Positions 9,827 to 15,799 of a stretch of 15,799 nt of DNA are shown here, piece by piece. The notes beneath the pieces were generated by a model. That model did not search any database, was not told the DNA's origin, and was given only the letters and a program-made list of their open reading frames with translations. The stretch is taken from positions 1 to 15,799 of the forward strand of contig JNEM01010025.1 of NCBI GenBank assembly GCA_000697335.1, read 5' to 3'. Position 1 is the stretch's first letter, and every line of letters starts with the position of its first letter. The stretch is from Conidiobolus incongruus B7586. Taxonomy: Eukaryota; Entomophthoromycota; Entomophthoromycetes; Entomophthorales; Conidiobolaceae. A program made the position numbers and the translations under genes.

Positions 9827-10382
9827 TGTCACGGTTATTAGCTCTTGGAGCGTCATTGAGGACACTGACACAGCCATTCTGTAGGCCAGATTGTGAAACA
9901 TGATACCTACCAGCTGGGGTAAACTACCAATGATCAGATCTCTGGCTATTCGGCCTTGATCACTTGTAAATGGGGCTTTGTACAGAGCGACTAGACCAGC
10001 AGCAACAGTGGCGGCGTTAGGATCCGACATGCTAAAAGATGGAATCAAGGAATATCAATAGGAACGGGTTTAAAAGGATTAGTGTAAAATGACTCAAGTG
10101 GAACTATAAGCAGTTACTTGAGTATACCAAAAGGGTTGGCTTTGGATGTAGGGAAAAGGTTTATTAATGTAAGAAAGTAAGGTAAGAGAGAGAGATCAAG
10201 AAGGGAGCCGAGCCCTTCTTATACTTAAGTGAAATATATAGGCATAAGTATGCACGGATGAGTAACAGTGAGGTCACTCAGACGTGGACTGGTAAAATGT
10301 TGATAAGGCCTAATTTGGTTAATCAGGTACTTAATAGTGAATTGGAGTGAAGAAAGGTATCAATTAGGTAGCAATCGTCACA
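9827..10382 (-). repeat. 3' LTR (556 bp)
   Basis: On the minus strand it begins TGTGACG and ends CGTGACA, the usual TG...CA termini. It matches 15350-15799 almost exactly. It carries a TATA-like run (10233-10240, TATATATT on the minus strand), a strong stem-loop just after it, and a short sense-strand open frame. It ends 201 bp upstream of the MetAP2 ATG in the same orientation. Confidence 0.95.
10198..10220 (-). repeat. Perfect 8-bp hairpin in the LTR, likely at the transcript 5' end
   Basis: AAGAAGGG and CCCTTCTT flank a 7-nt loop, 13 bp after the LTR TATA-like run in the direction of transcription. The other LTR has the same hairpin at 15726-15748. Given its position it probably lies at or near the start of the R region. 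Confidence 0.6.
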
Positions 10383-10385
10383 TTA

Positions 10386-10393
10386 CCCCCTCC
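10386..10393 (-). other. Polypurine tract (plus-strand primer site)
   Basis: The minus strand reads GGAGGGGG, 3 nt before the TGTGACG start of the 3' LTR and directly after the end of the integrase frame. Position and composition are those of the second-strand primer of LTR elements. Confidence 0.8.
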
Positions 10394-10404
10394 GAGACCT
10401 TTTA

Positions 10405-11410
10405 TCACTCTTTCACGGGTTTGAGTTTAGAGTAGTGGACATTGGTGATAGTACGGTGTGTTTCTCTATTGATGATGTTGTAATAATTGTCCGGTGTACG
10501 GCGTACGACTTCACAAGGACCACTCCAAGGAGAACTCATTTTGTTGATTCTTGCGGCTGGGGAACGATACCAGAGAACTTTATCACCAGGCTTATATTGT
10601 GTATACCCAGCGGGGCCGGGTGGAAAGCGGTTTCTCTTGATTTGAAACTGGTAGACGTTGGCTTGTAGTTGTTTATGATGTTGATTAAGTGAATGGATAG
10701 CTGTGGTAAGTGATTCATCATCAGTGAACTGTCGAGCGATGTGTTTTAATTGCACTGGAAGAATTGGTTGTCTATTGTAGAGAGCTTTGAATGGTGATAC
10801 CTTAGTTGTTTCGTTAGGAGTGAAACGTAACCCCATGAGGATGTGACCAAGATAGCGATCCCAGGTAGTAGCATGTAATTGGGTAAGTTTTCGCAATCCT
10901 CGAATTATAGTTTGGTTCATTCTTTCTACTAAACCGTTAGTTGATGGCATATAGGAGGCGGTCAGACGTTGTTCTATGCGCAGTTCTCTTAATAATTGCT
11001 GCCAGGTTTCACCGATAAAGACGGGGCCTTGATCAGAGATGATCTGGCGTGGACATCCATATCGTTGAATAACTGAGAGTAGGAAATTGGCAGTAGTAGG
11101 AGTATCAATTTCTGGAGTTGGTATTGCTTCAACCCATCGTGAGTAAAGATCAACTAAGACCATAATGAAGCGGTTACCATCAGCGGTAAGAGGTAGAGGA
11201 CCTACAAAGTCTATTGCAACTTTCTCAAAGCAGTAAGTTGAGGGAATGGTAAAGAGAGGTTGCGTTAAAGCATGACCACTGTTCTTTTGACACTGTAAAC
11301 AGCGGGAAACGGCCCAAAGAACTGTTTGTCTCAGACCTAGCCAAAAGAAGTGACTCTTGGCGTATTGGTAACATTTTTCGAATCCTAAATGACCGAGTAA
11401 TCGATGTACA
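10405..11410 (-). mobile_element. Retroelement part: integrase
   Basis: The zinc-binding region (about 11270-11410) shows the His-His/Cys-Cys pattern with HRLLGH and CLQC. The catalytic core follows (AIDFVGPL, then DLYSRWVEA, ISDQGPVF, and NGLVERMNQ), giving the D,D-35-E arrangement. The C-terminal part has a GPY/F-like module (WSGPCEVVRRTPDNYYNI) and ends KLKPVKE close to the polypurine tract. No chromodomain follows, so a chromovirus with a targeting chromodomain is unlikely. Confidence 0.9.
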
Positions 11411-11629
11411 TGCTCAACTGTGGGTAATCGATCAGCACTATCGATGAATAGGAGGGATTTGTCGGCTTCTTTTTTGTAGGTTTGCCGTTGTGTTCTTTTA
11501 ATATCATTGCAAGTTTTTCTAACTCACCTTGACGTGCCTTCCATTCCGGAGGAATGATTTGTTGTCGTTGATAATTGATAATGACTTGTGTATCAGTTAA
11601 CTGAGTTACAGCGGCTAATCTAGATAATG

Positions 11630-11980
11630 CATCAGCGTTCTGATGTTTTAAACCAGGTCGGTGTTTGATTGTGAAGTTGTAACATTGTAGCTTGAGTGCC
11701 CATCTGGCGAGTCGTCCTGATGGATCTTTGAGGTTGAGTAACCATTGAAGGGCGCTATGATCGGTAATGACATGGAAAGTGTTACCATGTAAGTAATAAT
11801 GGCATTTTCTGATAGCGAACAAAATTGCTAAGCATTCTAACTCTGTGATGGTATAATTCTTCTCAGCAGGAGTTAGAGTTCTAGAAAAGTAAGCGATGGG
11901 ATGCTCTTGTTGTTGTTCATCATACTGACATAGTACAACGCCTAGACCTGTAGCAGAAGCGTCAGTATGGATGGTGAAAG
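11630..11980 (-). mobile_element. Retroelement part: RNase H
   Basis: Typical Ty3/Gypsy RNase H motifs occur in order: FTIHTDASATGLGVVL, then PIAYFSRTLTPAEKNYT with ELECLAI, then VITDHSALQWLL, and HRPGLKHQNADALSR at the end. It directly follows the reverse transcriptase. It would remove the RNA strand during cDNA synthesis. Confidence 0.92.
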
Positions 11981-11989
11981 GTTTGCTGA

Positions 11990-13039
11990 AGTCGGGATGA
12001 ATGAGAACTGGAGCTTGAGTAAGGTAGTTCTTCAAAGACTTGATAGCGTCGTAATGTGAGGGATTCAATTCAAAAGGTACATTCTTTTTTAGGAGATTAA
12101 ATAGAGGGGCAGCCACTACAGAAATATTAGGTATAAATGAGCGATAGTAATTGACCAATCCTAAGAAAGATTGTAGTTCCTTGACGTTAGCCGGGATTTT
12201 TAACTCGTTGATTGCTTGTATCTTCGAAGGGTCTGGCTTTTTGCCATTTGCGGAAATAATATAGCCTAAATATAGTAATTCTTGTTGGACTAGTGAACAT
12301 TTCTTTAGTTTCACCTTAAGGTTATACTTATTTAATAGGGCAAAGACTTGATCCAGATGTTCCACATGCTCAACGAAGGTTTCAGAGTATATGATGAGAT
12401 CGTCGAGGTATACAGCTACGAATTTATCTAGAACAGATTGTAAGACTTCATCCATAAGACGCTGAAAAGATGACGGTGCATTTGTAAGGCCAAATGGCAT
12501 CACATTAAAATGATACATTCCATGCACAGAGGAAAAAGCAGTCTTCTCTTTATCACCAGGGTTCATCGGTATTTGCCAATACCCACTAGCTAGATCTAAC
12601 GAGGTGAGACCTTGGCTTTATGGAACCGTTCAAGCAATACGTCGACTCTAGGAATTGGATAGGCATCTTTTTTCGTGATAGCGTTTAATCTTCTATAATC
12701 TACACAGAAACGTGTAGTGCCATCCTTCTTTGTTACTAACACTACAGGAGAGGACCAAGGAGAATTGGACGGAGAGATAACTCCCGCTTCCAACATGGCT
12801 TGGATTTCTTCCTTTTCAGTTTGGATATCTTTATGGGACTTAACATATGGCTTAGCTTTGAAGGGTAGCGCATCACCAGTATCAATAGAATGAGTTGTTG
12901 TAGAGACTAAGCCCGGTACTGATAGGGAATTTTCAAACAGCGGTGCATATTTTTCCAATAAAAGTCTTATTTGTTGGGACTGTTGAAGGGATAAGTGTTC
13001 TAAACGAGCTTTAATAGTATCCTCTAACTTAGCTAGCAA
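11990..13039 (-). mobile_element. Retroelement part: reverse transcriptase
   Basis: The fingers segment has SPWSSPVVLVTKKDG and RFCVDYRRLN. The palm has NVMPFGLTNAPSSFQRLMD and the catalytic YLDD (about 12400-12410), followed by LGYIIS and FLGLVNYYRSFIPN in the thumb/connection region. These are close to Ty3/Gypsy consensus motifs, so the family is certain. Confidence 0.95.
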
Positions 13040-13434
13040 GTTAAGCGAACCAAGGACGGTGTTAGCTGAGCAGGCGCTGGTTCAGGAGGCCTTTGTTCAG
13101 TGGCTTCAAACTTAACATGGGGTGCACTGACTAATTGGAGATGAGCAATAGCTTGACCAGGATGTAAAGTAATAGCTTGCGAATTGGGATTATGGACCAA
13201 TATTTGTAGTTCTGGATATTGCTTGGGATAAAGAACACCATTGCCTATGACTAATTGTAACTCATTGCTCCAGTGATGGGCAATAATGAGCCCAATTAAA
13301 CCTTCTGGGATGTTAACGGTAAGGCCAGTAGCAACCTTTAGTGTTTCTTGAGGTCCGATGGTGACTGGATGCACGGATCTTAAGGTTAATCGACCATCCT
13401 TGTCAGAATAGGTGTCTTGTACCCGAGTATACAA
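13033..13434 (-). mobile_element. Retroelement part: dUTPase-like domain between protease and RT
   Basis: About 130 residues with the core pattern of trimeric dUTPases: VATGLTVNIPEGLIGLI, then NGVLYPKQYPELQILVHN, then ITLHPGQAIAHLQL. This corresponds to the beta-strand order TG(I/L)..IP.G..G, the GV.D..Y..E segment and the GQ.IAQL segment. A Pro-rich linker follows. dUTPase domains are known in some retroviruses (after the protease or near integrase) and are uncommon in Ty3/Gypsy. The match is by motif only; enzymatic activity cannot be claimed. Confidence 0.65.
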
Positions 13435-13559
13435 TTGGAAGTAATTGACAGTGCGGGGACCGTCGTCGACGTCAACATGCAGACATAAGTGGTGGACTGG
13501 GACTGGCTATAAGGCAGTGGCACAACCATAGCAGTATTTACCTGTGTAGTATGAAGAGG

Positions 13560-13920
13560 CTTCCAGTTAAAAGAGACGCTAGAGTTAGGGAGTGAACTTG
13601 ATTGGTTTTGAAATCAATTCTTGCACCTAAGTGACCTAATACATTAGTACTTAATAACATATCATATCCACTACTTGGTAGGACGATAGCAGGACAATGT
13701 ATAATCTCTGATCCTATGCGGAAGCGTAGTCTTTGGAATCCTAAAGTAGCGGCGGTGTTCCTTTCCGCTGTGCTAATACCAACAGAATTTATAGGTGTCG
13801 GTTGTTGAGTTAGCTTTGGTAATAGATTGGCGCTGACAACTATTCCAGCACACCCAGTATCTAGAATGGCGGTAATAGGTATACCGTCGATAGTTACAGG
13901 CAAAGAGGCTGCAGATGCAG
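13560..13920 (-). mobile_element. Retroelement part: aspartic protease (retropepsin-like)
   Basis: LPVTIDGIPITAILDTGCAG carries the DTG active-site triad. About 80 residues later comes GYDMLLSTNVLGHLGARID, which matches the C-terminal part of Ty3/Gypsy proteases (usually YD.ILG..FL). It lies right after the Gag zinc-knuckle region and would process Gag and Pol. Confidence 0.88.
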
Positions 13921-13959
13921 AAGTCCAAAGAAACTGTACACTAGGATCCGGCTTTGACT

Positions 13960-15349
13960 TAGTCGTAGTAGCATACACAGATCGGCTTTGGGTATTGACG
14001 AACCCAGCAACGTGCTTAGGTGGTGATTGATTAGAGGTAGCGGAAGTAGAAGTTGAATTCGCATCCACAACATCGACATGATGTTCTTCTGAGAGATTGT
14101 TGATTTGCTGAGCTCGACATTCCTTATCTGAGTGTGTGGCTGTCTTGTGATAGGTGCACCATTTACCAGTATTCTTGCGATTAGTGGCAGGAGTAACATG
14201 ATTAGCTCCTTTGGCCGATAATTTACGTGAGAACGCATCATGACTTAAGTATAGTCGATTGTCATACAAGAATTTCGCTTGAGCGATGGCGTCATATACG
14301 GTGAAGTAACGTTGTAGAGTAAGATCGCGTTGAAGCTCAGGATTCACACCAGACAAGAAGATATGGATGGCATCATGTTGTGGAACGACGCCTCTAGGAA
14401 TAGCTCTTAGTTCTTTCTCAAAAGCGGATATATATTGATTAAAATTGGAAAATTTCTTAGAGGCAATGGCTCTAAGACGCACAGTGTAATGTAAAGGACT
14501 TTGATGAGGAACAAAGTGTTGCAAGAAAAGCTGCTTTACTCCTTCCAATGGGGCAATCCATCTGGGAATTGTAAAATAAACCATTGGAGTGCGGAATCCA
14601 ATAGATGATCAGGTAAGTAAGCGACTTTCTCGTCATCCGACCAATGGTCTCTGGACGTAGCAAGGTCATAGGCTTGTATAAATGTGAGAGCTTCAGTAGC
14701 TCCTTCTCCATCGTATCTGAACCGGAGTCTACGAGATTTGGAGGATTTACCATTGCAATGGCCTTCCCACCAATCCTGATCATCATCATCCAACTTATCT
14801 TTGGGTTGTTTAGGTGATCCGATGTTCCGTTGTACTAGGTGCGTAGCAGCTGAACCGGCGGCAACACCTGAGCTCCAACTGTAAAAAGACAGACAACGAC
14901 TAGGATTACTGGCATTGGTGATTGACGATGGTTGTGGTTGGTAGGGATCTAGACTAAGTGCCTGAGGTGTCGTCCTGTAGGCCTCTCAAAAAACATTGTC
15001 CTTGGCAACTCGAATTTTCCCCTACGGAAGTTTGACCCGTAGGTGTCGCCGGTGCGGAGGTAGATATTAGAGTCGTGGGGGCTTGAGCTGCGGAACCGGG
15101 CATTAGCACTGTGTAATCATACGTTGGTAGCGCTTCTGGTAAGGCCCTAAAGTCAGCATCCAACTCGAATATTCTATCCTTAACAACGTTCTGAGGGTTG
15201 ATTAAGAAGTTATCATCCATCTTGTCGACGGGCGCAGCGTTCTTTTCATTCCACAAGACATAACTAACTAAATCCTTAGCAGCCTTCCTGACAGTCATGA
15301 GGGCAGCCTTAGGTATTTCCGATAGACTCCCCCCACGTTGGGTGCCAAG
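13960..15349 (-). mobile_element. Retroelement part: Gag (capsid and zinc knuckle)
   Basis: Capsid-type motifs of the retrotransposon Gag family occur in the middle (for example DDEKVAYLPDHLLDSALQWF at about 14550-14650, and ISAFEKELRAIPRG). A zinc knuckle of C-x2-H-x4-H-x4-C form (WCTYHKTATHSDKEC, about 14115-14165) follows, a variant used by several Ty3/Gypsy Gags. The stretch at about 14950-15350 next to the primer-binding site is a less conserved N-terminal part, with Ala/Pro/Thr-rich sequence. The region is not a single open frame. Confidence 0.8.
15331..15347 (-). other. Primer-binding site
   Basis: The minus strand reads TGGCACCCAACGTGGGG, starting 2 nt after the CA end of the 5' LTR. 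The leading TGG pairs with the CCA tail of a tRNA, the usual minus-strand primer. I cannot name the tRNA without the host tRNA set. Confidence 0.75.
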
Positions 15350-15799
15350 TGTCACGGTTATTAGCTCTTGAGCGTCATCGAGGACACTGACACAGCCATT
15401 CTGTAGGCCAGATTGTGAAACATGATACCTACCACTACCAGCTGGGGTAAACTACCAATGATCAGATCTCTGGCTATTCGGCCTTGATCACTTGTAAATG
15501 GGGCTTTGTACAGAGCGACTAGACCAGCAGCAACAGTGGCGGCGTTAGGATCCGACATGCTAAAAGATGGAATCAAGGAATATCAATAGGAACGGGTTTA
15601 AAAGGATTAGTGTAAAATGACTCAAGTGGAACTATAAGCAGTTACTTGAGTATACCAAAAGGGTTGGCTTTGGATGTAGGGAAAAGGTTTATTAATGTAA
15701 GAAAGTAAGGTAAGAGAGAGAGATCAAGAAGGGAGCCGAGCCCTTCTTATACTTAAGTGAAATATATAGGCATAAGTATGCACGGATGAGTAACAGTAG
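15350..15799 (-). repeat. 5' LTR, incomplete at the window edge
   Basis: About 450 bp nearly identical to 9827-10276; roughly 105 bp more would be expected beyond the window. The same TATA-like run, hairpin and short sense open frame are present. The window may end where an assembly stopped in a repeat. Confidence 0.95.

Larger units (their letters stand above)
9827..15799 (-). mobile_element. Ty3/Gypsy (Metaviridae) LTR retrotransposon, recent but broken copy
   Basis: Transcription is leftward. In element order it has a 5' LTR (cut by the window edge), primer-binding site, Gag, aspartic protease, dUTPase-like domain, reverse transcriptase, RNase H, integrase, polypurine tract and 3' LTR. 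The order RT-RNase H-integrase defines Ty3/Gypsy. The visible LTRs are nearly identical over about 450 bp, which indicates a young insertion. The coding region is spread over several separate open stretches, so the copy is broken, with roughly half a dozen breaks. Base composition is clearly less AT-rich than the spacers around it. No envelope gene is visible. The left flank is ACAAAA immediately outside the LTR; a target-site duplication cannot be tested because the right end is missing. Confidence 0.95.

Noticed and set aside
9827-15799. Envelope gene or endogenous retrovirus
   Set aside because: No open stretch or membrane protein lies between integrase and the 3' LTR; the integrase frame runs almost to the polypurine tract.

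Overview
The window looks like nuclear DNA of an AT-rich fungus, probably an early-diverging lineage. The evidence is a porin whose N-terminus (YSDVSKAVNDLLNKDYP) is of fungal type, very short spliceosomal introns (52-62 nt), fungal-length housekeeping proteins, and a Ty3/Gypsy LTR retrotransposon. The species cannot be named from this sequence. Coding DNA is clearly richer in G+C than the long AT-rich spacers.

Layout from left to right. Positions 44-247 (+) appear to be the last exon of a gene that starts outside the window. An AT-rich spacer follows. It contains a hairpin-dense, G+C-richer island (about 1413-1860) with a 9-bp long-range helix and several perfect stem-loops, which is a candidate non-coding RNA of unknown family. 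A three-exon VDAC/mitochondrial porin gene lies at 2036-3001 (+). The Sec61-beta gene (4738-5010, -) is convergent with it across 1.7 kb of spacer. A gene for a secreted Gly/Tyr/Asn-rich protein lies at 6008-6601 (-) with a TATA box. A 1.6-kb spacer follows and holds a foldback, MITE-like inverted repeat (7726-8028). A three-exon methionine aminopeptidase 2 gene follows (8206-9625, -), whose last exon is only 27 nt, with CCAAT and TATA boxes upstream.

From 9827 to the right edge the window is one Ty3/Gypsy element on the minus strand. Its 3' LTR (556 bp) is on the left, and a nearly identical 5' LTR on the right is cut by the window end. Between them are a polypurine tract, integrase, RNase H, reverse transcriptase, a dUTPase-like domain, an aspartic protease, Gag and a primer-binding site. 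The near-identical LTRs point to a recent insertion. The coding region is nevertheless split into several open stretches, so this copy is broken, with roughly half a dozen breaks.

The host genes are unrelated housekeeping functions (outer-membrane transport, ER translocation, N-terminal Met removal) plus one probable surface or secreted protein. There is no operon-like logic. The least explained signals are the candidate structured RNA upstream of the porin gene, the dUTPase-like domain and LTR-borne reading frame of the retroelement, and the position of its 3' LTR about 200 bp upstream of the MetAP2 start in the same orientation.
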